NCBI GenBank assembly: GCA_018710805.1 | Contig: DVJG01000104.1 | Span: 1-11,045, forward strand | Direction of reading: 5' to 3' | DNA length: 11,045 nt | Source: Candidatus Faecousia faecipullorum | GTDB lineage: Bacteria; Bacillota; Clostridia; Oscillospirales; Oscillospiraceae | In this document: one piece after another, positions 1-6,833 of the stretch | Position numbering within the stretch: position 1 is the stretch's first letter | Layout of the letters: each line of letters begins with the position of its first letter | Notes under the pieces: generated by a model | The model's database searches: none | Told to the model about the DNA's origin: nothing | The model's input: the letters and a program-made list of their open reading frames with translations, nothing else | Position numbers and translations under genes: made by a program

Positions 1-111
1 AGTGCAGAAAGTTTTTGCCGCAGGTTCAAGTACGATCCCTGCAAGCGCATCCCGCCCAGACATAAGCCGCTGGACCCGTCCAAATATGAAGATACGGACT
101 ATTCTTTATAA
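1..111 (+). CDS. C-terminal end of an unrecognised protein (partial, 5' end outside window)
   Basis: Frame 1 is open from the first base to a TAA at 109-111, giving 36 residues of a C-terminus. The tail is basic, with two cysteines about eight residues apart (FCRRFKYDPC) and then KRIPPRHKPLDPSKYED, ending in TDYSL. Its regular, non-random composition and the perfect intrinsic terminator directly after the stop support a real gene. I have seen similar CxxFxYDPxKRxPP-type tails at the end of short clostridial proteins of unknown function, but I cannot name a family from this fragment, so no function is assigned. It converges on ligA. Confidence 0.6.
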   Translation, partial: SAESFCRRFKYDPCKRIPPRHKPLDPSKYEDTDYSL

Positions 112-147
112 AAAAACGCTGTGAAGGTAACTTCACAGCGTTTTTTT
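111..147. terminator. Bidirectional intrinsic terminator between the partial gene and ligA
   Basis: A perfect 10-bp inverted repeat, CGCTGTGAAG (117-126) and CTTCACAGCG (131-140), encloses a GTAA loop. On the + strand it is followed by seven T (141-147). On the minus strand the A-run at 111-116 supplies a matching U-tract. It can therefore end both the + strand gene stopping at 111 and ligA, whose stop codon is at 147-149. The hairpin starts about 7 nt past the ligA stop and 6 nt past the other stop, so the two genes share one compact terminator. Confidence 0.92.
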
Positions 148-2120
148 CACTTTATCATTTCTAAAAATTCATCTTCCGTCAGGATGGGGATGCCCAGCTC
201 CCGGGCTTTTCGCTCCTTGGAACCTGCATTTTCTCCCACCACCACGAAGCTTGTTTTCTTGGACACTGAGCCGGAAGCCTTGCCGCCCAAAAGTTCAATC
301 TTTTCCGTGGCAGCTTCCCGGGTGAATTTACTCAGGGCTCCTGTCAGGACGAAGGTCTTTCCCGCAAAGCGGTCGTCGGTGAGCACTCTGGTGCTTTGGA
401 AATTGACCCCCGCCTGGCGCAGACGCTCTACCATATGACGGGACTGACTCTGGCAGAACCAGTTGTGAATGCTTTCGGCGGTAACTTCACCGATGTCCGG
501 CACCTGGGTCAATTCCTCCACAGAGGCTTCCATAAGGGCATCCAGGCTGCCGAAATAGGACGCCAGGCTTTTCCCGGTTTTAGCGCCCACCTGGCGAATG
601 CCCAGGGCAAAGATCAGACGGCTGACGTCCTGGCTCTTGCTGGCCTCGATGGCAGCCAGCAGTTTTTTGGCCGCAGTGGTGCCGGATTTCCAGAGGCTTC
701 CCACGTCTTCCAATGTCAGATAATAAATATCCGCCGGAGATTTGATAAGGCCTCTGCCAATGAGGGCTTCCACTATGGCTGTGCCCAGGCCGTCAATATC
801 CATGGCGTCCCGGCTGACGAAGTGGGCAATGTTTCGGCTGAGCTGGGCCGGACATTCCGCTCCGGTGCAGCGCAGGAAAGCCCCGTCCTCGTCCTGCTCC
901 ACCTTGGCCCCGCAGACCGGGCAGGTTTCAGGAAGGTGATAAGGAACCGTCTCCTTGGGACGCTTGGAGAGGTCCACTTCCAGAATTTCCGGAATGATCT
1001 CCCCTGCCTTGCGAATAAGAACCGTATCCCCTACCCGGATGTCCCGCTGGGTGATGAAATCCTGATTGTGAAGGGTTGCATTGGTCACGGTGGTGCCGGC
1101 CAGGCGGACAGGCTTCACCACAGCCTTAGGGGTCAGAACCCCGGTCCGTCCCACCTGGACCACAATATCCTCCACCACCGTGGGCTTGATTTCCGGGGGA
1201 TATTTGTAGGCAACGGCCCAGCGGGGGAATTTTGCCGTGTCACCCAGGGCCTCCCGCTGGGAGAAGGATTCCACCTTGATAACCGCACCGTCAATGTCGC
1301 AGATGAGTTTTTCCCGGTTTTCATTGATGGACGCCACTTCCCGGTCAATGTCCTCCGGAGAAGACAGCAGTTTGTGGGGAATCACTTTGAATTTCAGGTC
1401 CCGAAGGAAGTCCAGCGAGGCACTGTGGCTGGAAAACGCCACGCCTTCCGCCAGCTGGACGTTAAAAATATAAATATCCAAACCGCGCTTTGCGGCGACC
1501 TTCGGGTCCAATTGCCGCAGAGACCCGGCGGCGGCGTTTCTGGGGTTGGCAAAGAGCGGTTCCCCGTTTTCTTCCCGCTGGGCGTTCAGCTTCTCAAACC
1601 GTTTTTTCGGCATAAACACCTCGCCCCGGACAATGAGCCGGGACGGGGCGTTGGAAAGGGTCATGGGAATGGACTGGATGGTTTTCAGGTTTTCCGTCAC
1701 GTCCTCGCCTACGCTGCCGTCTCCCCGGGTAGCGCCCCGGACGAAAACGCCGTTCTCATATTCCAGCGCCACGGAAAGGCCGTCGATTTTCGGCTCAACG
1801 GAGAAGGAAACCTCCCCCATGTCCGACCGGACTTTCTCCAGAAATTCGTTCAGCTCTTCCATGCTGAACACATCCCGAAGGCTCATAAGGGGCACCGGAT
1901 GAACGACCTTTTCAAACTGGCTGAGGGCCTCTCCGCCCACTCGCTTTGTGGGGGAATCGGCCAGGGCAAGCTCCGGATGGGCTTCTTCCAGCTCTTCCAG
2001 CTCCCGCAGAAGGCGGTCATATTCAAAGTCGGGCATGGTTGGGTCATCCAGGACATAATAGCGGTAGCCCGCATCCTTCAAAAGCGCGGTCAGCGCTTCA
2101 ATTCTCTCTTTGGGTTCCAT
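147..2120 (-). CDS. ligA: NAD(+)-dependent DNA ligase LigA
   Basis: This enzyme seals nicks with 3'-OH and 5'-phosphate ends during replication and repair, using NAD+ as AMP donor. The 657 residues match the usual family length (about 670). The N-terminal Ia domain is seen at residues 1-70 (YYVLDDPTMPDFEYDRLL). The nucleotidyltransferase motif KIDG has its adenylated lysine at K111, with RGE at 165-167. An OB fold follows, then a four-cysteine zinc finger (C400, C403, C418, C423), helix-hairpin-helix repeats (about 440-580) and a C-terminal BRCT domain (about 585-657, FAGKTFVLTGALS). The ATG has a GGAGG about 7 nt upstream, and that site lies inside the end of yunB. The ligA start overlaps the yunB end by 23 bp, which suggests translational coupling as last gene of the pcrA-yunB-ligA unit. 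No key residue appears to be missing. Confidence 0.98.
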   Translation of the reverse strand: MEPKERIEALTALLKDAGYRYYVLDDPTMPDFEYDRLLRELEELEEAHPELALADSPTKRVGGEALSQFEKVVHPVPLMSLRDVFSMEELNEFLEKVRSDMGEVSFSVEPKIDGLSVALEYENGVFVRGATRGDGSVGEDVTENLKTIQSIPMTLSNAPSRLIVRGEVFMPKKRFEKLNAQREENGEPLFANPRNAAAGSLRQLDPKVAAKRGLDIYIFNVQLAEGVAFSSHSASLDFLRDLKFKVIPHKLLSSPEDIDREVASINENREKLICDIDGAVIKVESFSQREALGDTAKFPRWAVAYKYPPEIKPTVVEDIVVQVGRTGVLTPKAVVKPVRLAGTTVTNATLHNQDFITQRDIRVGDTVLIRKAGEIIPEILEVDLSKRPKETVPYHLPETCPVCGAKVEQDEDGAFLRCTGAECPAQLSRNIAHFVSRDAMDIDGLGTAIVEALIGRGLIKSPADIYYLTLEDVGSLWKSGTTAAKKLLAAIEASKSQDVSRLIFALGIRQVGAKTGKSLASYFGSLDALMEASVEELTQVPDIGEVTAESIHNWFCQSQSRHMVERLRQAGVNFQSTRVLTDDRFAGKTFVLTGALSKFTREAATEKIELLGGKASGSVSKKTSFVVVGENAGSKERKARELGIPILTEDEFLEMIK

Positions 2121-2745
2121 TGATTCCTCCGGTTTGTAAAAATGTGCTGGGCACTTGGCCCACGATGACTGTCTCGGCTACGACGACCTGGCTCTGGACG
2201 TTAAATGCGTCAGTCTCCCCCAGCACCAGGACGGAAACCTCAACGCTGACCTCCATGTTCAGCTTGTGGAGGGTCTGATTGATGCCCGCCTGGGAAAAAT
2301 CGCTCTGAAACTGGGCATCGGAATTGAGGATGGACAGGATATGCACGGGAATCGCCGGGCCTCTTCCGGAGAGAAATTCCGGCAATATCAAGCTCCCCAG
2401 GGGCACGCCAATGTCCGAAGCGTTCAGGGACAGGATTTCATCGTTGATGATATTTAAAATATCGGTTTTCAGACGGTTGATTTCGCTCATATTGGTTTTC
2501 AGCGCGGTGATTCTTCCGTCCAGATCTTTTTCAAAATAGACCAGCCGGTCATATTGGATGCTTCCCTGGGCCACCTGTTTGGCGATGGCGTCGTTGATCA
2601 TATCCGAGGTGGTGGTCTTCACCTGGCTCTGGGCAAGCTCCCGAATCACGGTGCGGTAATAGTTCCGAAACATGAGAAAGGCAGCCACCAGCGCCACAAA
2701 CAGGCACAGCAGAAGTTTCAAGAAATTCCCCAGCTTCCTGCCCAT
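2098..2745 (-). CDS. yunB: Sporulation protein YunB (membrane-anchored)
   Basis: The protein has 215 residues from the chosen start. One N-terminal membrane segment (about residues 8-26, rich in L, F, V and A) is followed by a soluble domain. The domain carries the conserved pattern of the YunB family: MINDAIAKQV (49-58), YDRLVYFEKDLDGRI (65-79), GVPLGS (113-118), SGRGP (126-130), AGINQTLH (153-160) and AETVIVGQVP (190-199). In Bacillus YunB is a sigma-E-dependent mother-cell protein needed for proper spore formation; its biochemical role is not known. The open frame extends two codons further to 2751, but GGAGG (2754-2758) is only 2 nt from that ATG and 8 nt from the ATG at 2743-2745, so the latter is preferred. 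The gene lies 45 bp after pcrA and overlaps ligA, and a sigma-E-like promoter precedes it. Confidence 0.9.
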   Translation of the reverse strand: MGRKLGNFLKLLLCLFVALVAAFLMFRNYYRTVIRELAQSQVKTTTSDMINDAIAKQVAQGSIQYDRLVYFEKDLDGRITALKTNMSEINRLKTDILNIINDEILSLNASDIGVPLGSLILPEFLSGRGPAIPVHILSILNSDAQFQSDFSQAGINQTLHKLNMEVSVEVSVLVLGETDAFNVQSQVVVAETVIVGQVPSTFLQTGGINGTQREN

Positions 2746-2764
2746 ATCCATCCCCTCCCGGGAA

Positions 2765-2793
2765 AGAATATGGGGCAGGTTCCGGAAATATTA
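2765..2793 (-). promoter_or_regulatory. Putative sigma-E promoter for yunB
   Basis: On the minus strand, TAATATT (2787-2793) fits the Bacillus sigma-E -35 consensus KMATATT at every position. After 14 bp comes CATATTCT (2765-2772), which agrees with CATACANT at the CATA core and the final T but differs at two positions. The spacing is typical. The -35 element starts with the TAA stop of pcrA. The predicted start of transcription falls at or next to the GGAGG site, giving a very short leader of about 13 nt to the ATG at 2745. This is consistent with the known sigma-E control of yunB in Bacillus, but it is a pattern match only. Confidence 0.45.
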
Positions 2794-5184
2794 CAGCTTT
2801 TTCATGTGGGCCGAGGCGGTTTTTGCCATGAGCTTTTTGGTGCCGATGTCGTCAAAGGCGATTTCCAGCAGGGCGTCACCGCCCATTTTCATGACGGACA
2901 GGACCATGCCCTTGCCGAAGGCCGCGTGGCTGACCATGTCTCCCTGATTGAGTTCCAGCATGGCGGCGGGCTGTGCTGCCGCAGGTGTCTTATTCAAAAC
3001 ACTGGGCCGCTGGGGACGCTTGGCGCCATAGGAACCCCGAGAGGCGGAAGCGCCGTATGTACCGTAGGAACTGGGGGCAGTTTCCTCCCGGAGGTGGAAG
3101 CCGCCGCGCTTTACAATGCAGTCCTGGGGAATTTCCTTTAGGAACCGGGACGGCATGGCGGAGGCAGTCCGGCCGTAGATCATACGGTTCCGGGCATAGC
3201 TGATGGTCAGGCTCTCCTTGGCCCGGGTGATGGCCACATAGCAAAGCCGCCGCTCCTCTTCCATCTCCTCCTCATCGCCGATGGAGCGCATACCGGGGAA
3301 CAGCCCGTCCTCGAAGCCCACCAGGAACACATGGGGAAATTCCAGTCCCTTAGCGGAGTGCATGGTCATCAAGACCACGGCATCGTCTCCGGCGTTGTAC
3401 TGCTCAATGTCCGTATACAGGGCAATCTCTTCCAGGAAGCCTGCGAGGGTAGGCTCTTCGGCGTTTTCCACGTAGGTCTGGATGCTGGATTTAAGTTCCC
3501 GGACGTTTTCCAGGCGGGTCCTGTTTTCCTCGGTGTTCTTGGCTTCGAGCATATCCACGTAGCCCGTTCGGATGAGCAGCTCGTCGTAGAAGTCCGGCAG
3601 GCTCATGCCCTCTTCCAGCAGCTGGGCCAGCCCCTCGATGAGGGAGGAGAACTCCATGAATTTCATGGCGGACTTTTCCAGCGGACCATAGGAATAGGGG
3701 TCGGAAATCACGTGGTAAAGGCTCTTCTGCTCTGCCGCCGCCAGGCGCTGGGCAGATTCAATGGTCTTGGCTCCCAAGCCTCTGGGGGGATTGTTAATGA
3801 TTCTGGTGAGCCGCAGATCATCGCTGCGATTGTTGATGACGCAGAGATAGGACAGCATATCCTTGACCTCGGCACGGTCAAAGAATCGGGTGCCGCCGAT
3901 GATTCTGTAGGGAATGCCGTTTCGCTTCAGAAAATATTCCAGGGTGTTGGACTGGGCGTTGGTCCGGTAGAGAATGGCGTAGTCCCGGAAATTCTTTCCC
4001 TGGGACATGGCAATGATTTTTCCGGCTACGAAATTGCCTTCGGTATTGCCGTCGGCGGCTTCGTACACCGTGATGGGGTCGCCCTGACCGTTGGCGGTCC
4101 AGAGTTTCTTTCCCTTCCGGCCCAGGTTGTGGGAGATCACCGCGTTGGCGGCGTTCAGAATGGCCTGGGTGGAGCGGTAGTTCTGCTCCAAACGGATGGT
4201 TCGGGTGGCCTTGTACTGCTTCTCGAAGTTCAGAATGTTCTCAATGGTGGCGCCCCGGAAGCGGTAGATGCTCTGGTCGTCGTCGCCTACCACGCAGATG
4301 TTCTCCCAGCCTCCGGCAAGAAGGGAGGTCAGCAGGTACTGCATATGGTTGGTGTCCTGGTACTCGTCCACCATGACATATCTGAACTTCCGCTGATAGT
4401 ACCGCCGGACATCCTCATGGTCCTGCAAAAGCTTAACCGTGATGAAAATAATATCGTCAAAGTCCAGGGCGTTGTTTTCCCGGAGCTTTGCCTGATATTT
4501 TTCATAGGCCCGGGCAATGTGCAGCGCACGCAGGTCCCCGGCCCCTTCCGCCCGGGAAAGCATGTCCTGAGGAGAGACCATGTTGTCTTTTTCCTTGCTG
4601 ATTGCACCCAGCACATACTTTGGCGGGAAGGTCTTGTCGTCCAGGCCCATATCCTTTACGATTTCCTTCATGAGCCGCTCAGAGTCCGAGGTATCGTAAA
4701 TGGTGAAGCTGCGGGTGTAGCCCATGCGCTCGATCTCCCGCCGCAGAATGCGGCAGCAGGCGGAGTGGAAGGTCATGGCCCAGATGTCCTGGGCTTCCGG
4801 GCCCAAAAGGTTACTCAGGCGCTCTTTCAGCTCGTTTGCCGCCTTGTTGGTGAAGGTTATGGCAAGAATGCTCCAAGGCACCGCCGGCTCCACCGCACAG
4901 AGGGCATCGGCTCTTTCGCTGCTTTCCGCAGCGTTTTCCAGAAATGCCACATCTTCTTCCGTAATGTCTCCGGGGACTTCCTGGCAATCGCTGCCCCGGC
5001 CGAAACGCATGATATTGGCAATGCGGTTGATGAGGACCGTAGTCTTGCCGCTGCCGGCGCCTGCCAGCAAAAGCAGGGGCCCTTCCGTAGAAAGGACGGC
5101 ATGTCTCTGCATATCGTTGAGCTCCGCAAACTGGCGGTCAATGTAAGCGCGCCGCGCAGATACAAATCTTCTCTCTAGTTCCAT
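2791..5184 (-). CDS. pcrA: ATP-dependent DNA helicase PcrA/UvrD (superfamily 1A)
   Basis: This 3'-5' helicase acts in excision repair, replication restart and removal of proteins from DNA. Numbered from the ATG at 5184 (797 aa), the Q motif has Q26 and Walker A AGAGSGKT has K47. Further motifs are ITFTNKAANE (109-118), DEYQD (273-277), GDDDQSIYRFRGA (300-312), LEQNYR (332-337), TMHSAKGLEF (607-616) and CYVAITRAKE (648-657). The C-terminus (about 745-797) is the Tudor-like module that binds RNA polymerase in PcrA, after a low-complexity linker. The chain is longer than the usual 720-750, mainly because of an acidic insertion of about 37 residues between the Walker A region and motif Ia. An in-frame GTG at 5190 sits directly on the AGGTG sequence, whereas the ATG at 5184 is 5 nt from it and is preferred. 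Stop TAA at 2791-2793. Confidence 0.97.
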   Translation of the reverse strand: MELERRFVSARRAYIDRQFAELNDMQRHAVLSTEGPLLLLAGAGSGKTTVLINRIANIMRFGRGSDCQEVPGDITEEDVAFLENAAESSERADALCAVEPAVPWSILAITFTNKAANELKERLSNLLGPEAQDIWAMTFHSACCRILRREIERMGYTRSFTIYDTSDSERLMKEIVKDMGLDDKTFPPKYVLGAISKEKDNMVSPQDMLSRAEGAGDLRALHIARAYEKYQAKLRENNALDFDDIIFITVKLLQDHEDVRRYYQRKFRYVMVDEYQDTNHMQYLLTSLLAGGWENICVVGDDDQSIYRFRGATIENILNFEKQYKATRTIRLEQNYRSTQAILNAANAVISHNLGRKGKKLWTANGQGDPITVYEAADGNTEGNFVAGKIIAMSQGKNFRDYAILYRTNAQSNTLEYFLKRNGIPYRIIGGTRFFDRAEVKDMLSYLCVINNRSDDLRLTRIINNPPRGLGAKTIESAQRLAAAEQKSLYHVISDPYSYGPLEKSAMKFMEFSSLIEGLAQLLEEGMSLPDFYDELLIRTGYVDMLEAKNTEENRTRLENVRELKSSIQTYVENAEEPTLAGFLEEIALYTDIEQYNAGDDAVVLMTMHSAKGLEFPHVFLVGFEDGLFPGMRSIGDEEEMEEERRLCYVAITRAKESLTISYARNRMIYGRTASAMPSRFLKEIPQDCIVKRGGFHLREETAPSSYGTYGASASRGSYGAKRPQRPSVLNKTPAAAQPAAMLELNQGDMVSHAAFGKGMVLSVMKMGGDALLEIAFDDIGTKKLMAKTASAHMKKL

Positions 5185-5214
5185 AGTCACACCTGTTCAA
5201 TTTAAGATGGGACT

Positions 5215-5243
5215 ATTCTACCGCATTTTTGTCAAAAGGTAAA
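5215..5243 (-). promoter_or_regulatory. Putative sigma-A promoter for pcrA
   Basis: In the 73-bp gap between sigF and pcrA the minus strand reads TTTACC (5238-5243), 17 bp, TAGAAT (5215-5220). This predicts a transcript start about 20-25 nt before the pcrA ATG. A TTGACA lies inside the spacer but has no -10 at a suitable distance (TAGAAT is only 9 bp away), so it is not used here. The -10 is good and the -35 has 4 of 6 consensus bases. No hairpin terminator for the upstream spoIIA operon is visible in the gap. Confidence 0.45.
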
Positions 5244-5257
5244 GCCGAAAAGAAAAT

Positions 5258-5962
5258 TTATTCCATCAGGGTCCGCAGGTGCTCCAAAGCCTTCTTTTCA
5301 ATGCGGGACACCTGGACCTGGCTGATGTCCATGACCTTTGCCACCCGCTGCTGGGTCAGGCTGTGGAAGTAGCGCAGATTCACCACCATTTTTTCCCGTT
5401 CAGGCAGGGCGTCAATGGCCTGGCGCAGTGCGATCTTCTCCACCATCCGTTCTTCGGATTCCGTGTCCGTCAGGATGTTTTCCAGGGAAAAGCCCTCTTC
5501 CCCCGTCTCCCGCTGGATGGATTCCGTGGGGTTGGTGGCGGTTTCCGCCATGGCAATCTCTTCCGGGCTCAGACCCATTTCCTGGGAAATCTCCTGGATG
5601 GTGGGTTCCCTTCCCAGAGTCACGGTCATGCGGTTTCGGGTGGCTTTGATGGAGGCGGACTGTTCTTTCAGGCTTCTTGAGACCTTCACGGCCCCGTCGT
5701 CCCGGAGGAAGCGGCGGATTTCCCCGGCGATTTTCGGCACGGCGTAGGTAGAAAACTGGGTGCCGTAGTTTAAATCAAACCCCTCCACCGCCTTGAGAAA
5801 GCCCAGGCATCCCAGCTGATAGAGGTCATCGGACTCCGTACCCCGGCCCATGAACCGTCTGGCCACCGACCAGATAAGGCCGGAATTTTCCTCTACAAGC
5901 TGCTCCGTGGCGGCGCTGTCCCCCTGCTGGGACCGGGCGATGAGTTCACAAAAATCGCTCAT
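5258..5962 (-). CDS. sigF: RNA polymerase sigma-F factor (SpoIIAC), forespore-specific
   Basis: This sigma-70 family factor directs the first forespore-specific transcription programme in sporulation. It has 234 residues, close to other SigF proteins. Region 2 spans about 22-90 (LIWSVARRFMGRG, DDLYQLGCLGFLKAVEGFD, QFSTYAVPKIAGEIRRFLRD). Region 3 spans about 100-150 (TLGREPTIQEISQEMGLS). Region 4 spans about 177-230, with a helix-turn-helix at TQQRVAKVMDISQVQVSRIE. SigG is closely related, but the position as third gene after spoIIAA and spoIIAB identifies SigF. The ATG overlaps the spoIIAB TGA as ATGA, and there is no convincing GGAGG before it. Translation is therefore probably coupled to spoIIAB, which would help keep the anti-sigma and sigma proteins in balance. 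Confidence 0.96.
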   Translation of the reverse strand: MSDFCELIARSQQGDSAATEQLVEENSGLIWSVARRFMGRGTESDDLYQLGCLGFLKAVEGFDLNYGTQFSTYAVPKIAGEIRRFLRDDGAVKVSRSLKEQSASIKATRNRMTVTLGREPTIQEISQEMGLSPEEIAMAETATNPTESIQRETGEEGFSLENILTDTESEERMVEKIALRQAIDALPEREKMVVNLRYFHSLTQQRVAKVMDISQVQVSRIEKKALEHLRTLME

Positions 5963-6390
5963 TGACGCCGTTGAAGCTTGCGGCGCATATGTACCGTGGT
6001 GCCCTTGCCGGGTTTGGAGGTAATCTCCAGGCTGGTCATGAAGCTTTCCATAATGGTAAAGCCCATGCCGCTGCGGTCTTTGCCCCCTGTGGTATAGCTG
6101 GGCCGCCGGGCCTGCTCAATATCCGGGATGCCTACACCCTTGTCCTTTACCACAATGTCCAGAACGCCATCCTTTAAAATGCGGCAGCGCAGGGTGATGT
6201 TGCCCAGTTTTTCGGGATACGCGTGGACGATGCAGTTGGTCACCGCTTCGGACACCGCCGTGCGGATGTCCCCCAGCTCTTCCAGAGTCGGGTCCATCTG
6301 GGCGGCAAAACAAGCCACCGCCGACCGGGCGAAGGCCTCATTGGCGGACTTGCTGGGAAAATCCAAAATCATATAGTTGTCGAATTTCAT
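5959..6390 (-). CDS. spoIIAB: Anti-sigma-F factor and serine kinase SpoIIAB
   Basis: SpoIIAB binds and holds sigma-F inactive, and phosphorylates SpoIIAA using ATP. It has 143 residues with a GHKL-type ATP-binding fold. The N box EAVTN contains E48 and N52, matching the Bacillus catalytic Glu46 and magnesium-binding Asn50. The G1 box is DKGVGI and the G2 box RSGMGFTIMESF. R22 in NEAFAR aligns with Bacillus Arg20, the residue that contacts both sigma-F and SpoIIAA. AAGGAGG lies 7 nt before the ATG. The gene shares ATGA overlaps with spoIIAA upstream and sigF downstream, the classic tricistronic arrangement. Confidence 0.97.
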   Translation of the reverse strand: MKFDNYMILDFPSKSANEAFARSAVACFAAQMDPTLEELGDIRTAVSEAVTNCIVHAYPEKLGNITLRCRILKDGVLDIVVKDKGVGIPDIEQARRPSYTTGGKDRSGMGFTIMESFMTSLEITSKPGKGTTVHMRRKLQRRQ

Positions 6391-6704
6391 GAGACTGCCT
6401 CCTTGATTTCCACCAATTTATCGATGCCCGAAGCCCGGAACACCCGCATGGGCTGGGGTGCGATGCCTGTGAGCAGCAGCGTGCCCTCGATCTGGGTCAT
6501 GGAACGCAGGGCGTTGATGACCACGGCGATGCCCGAGGAATCAATAAAGGACACCTCCCCAAAATCCAGAATGCAGACTTCCGGGGTATAGGCTTCGATT
6601 TTAGCGGCAATGGCCTGAATATATGCTTTGGCGCAGTGATGATCGATCTCCCCGGTGAGGGCCACGGTAAGCTGCCCCTCCTCCAGGAAACTGGTAAAAT
6701 GCAT
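6387..6704 (-). CDS. spoIIAA: Anti-sigma-F factor antagonist SpoIIAA
   Basis: In its unphosphorylated form this STAS-domain protein attacks the SpoIIAB-sigma-F complex and frees sigma-F; SpoIIE normally dephosphorylates it. From the chosen ATG it has 105 residues, slightly shorter than the Bacillus protein. Visible landmarks are LTGEIDHHCA (16-25), a conserved early STAS motif, and FIDSSG (53-58). S57 there aligns with the phosphorylated Ser58 of Bacillus. The frame can be extended to a TTG at 6731, but that start has no ribosome binding site and the extension reads through the AAAGGAGG sequence. The ATG at 6702-6704 lies 8 nt after this site and is preferred. First gene of the spoIIA operon. 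Confidence 0.95.
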   Translation of the reverse strand: MHFTSFLEEGQLTVALTGEIDHHCAKAYIQAIAAKIEAYTPEVCILDFGEVSFIDSSGIAVVINALRSMTQIEGTLLLTGIAPQPMRVFRASGIDKLVEIKEAVS

Positions 6705-6723
6705 TTCATTTTCCTCCTTTGTT

Positions 6724-6753
6724 TTTTTCAATTAAAGTATAAAAACAACCTGC
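6724..6753 (-). promoter_or_regulatory. Putative sigma-H-type promoter of the spoIIA operon
   Basis: Bacillus spoIIA is transcribed by sigma-H with phosphorylated Spo0A. On the minus strand, GCAGGTTGT (6745-6753) resembles the sigma-H -35 consensus RNAGGAWWW with two mismatches. After 12 bp, ATTGAAAAA (6724-6732) resembles the -10 consensus RNNGAATWW with one mismatch. The spacing is right, but the leader would be short. An overlapping TATACT (6736-6741) could be a sigma-A -10, though no good -35 lies 16-18 bp upstream of it. I found no convincing Spo0A box. This is a pattern match only. Confidence 0.35.
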
Positions 6754-6781
6754 AGGGATTTGCAGTCGGATTTGGGAAGGT

Positions 6782-6817
6782 AAAAAGAAAAGGGTGCAAA
6801 CCAAACGGTTTGCACCC
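6782..6817 (-). terminator. Intrinsic terminator after valS
   Basis: A perfect 11-bp inverted repeat (6792-6802 and 6807-6817, GGGTGCAAACC and its complement) has a 4-nt loop. On the minus strand it is followed by TTTTCTTTTT (6782-6791). It starts 17 bp after the valS stop codon and separates valS from the spoIIA operon. Confidence 0.93.
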
Positions 6818-6833
6818 AAGGTTAGATATGAAA

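Noticed and set aside
5227..5236. TTGACA upstream of pcrA as its -35 element
   Set aside because: The nearest -10-like sequence, TAGAAT, is only 9 bp away, and nothing suitable lies 16-18 bp downstream. TTTACC with 17-bp spacing fits better.
6705..6731. TTG start for spoIIAA at 6731
   Set aside because: The extension runs through the AAAGGAGG that serves the ATG at 6704, and its residues (KKTKEENE) come from translating that site.
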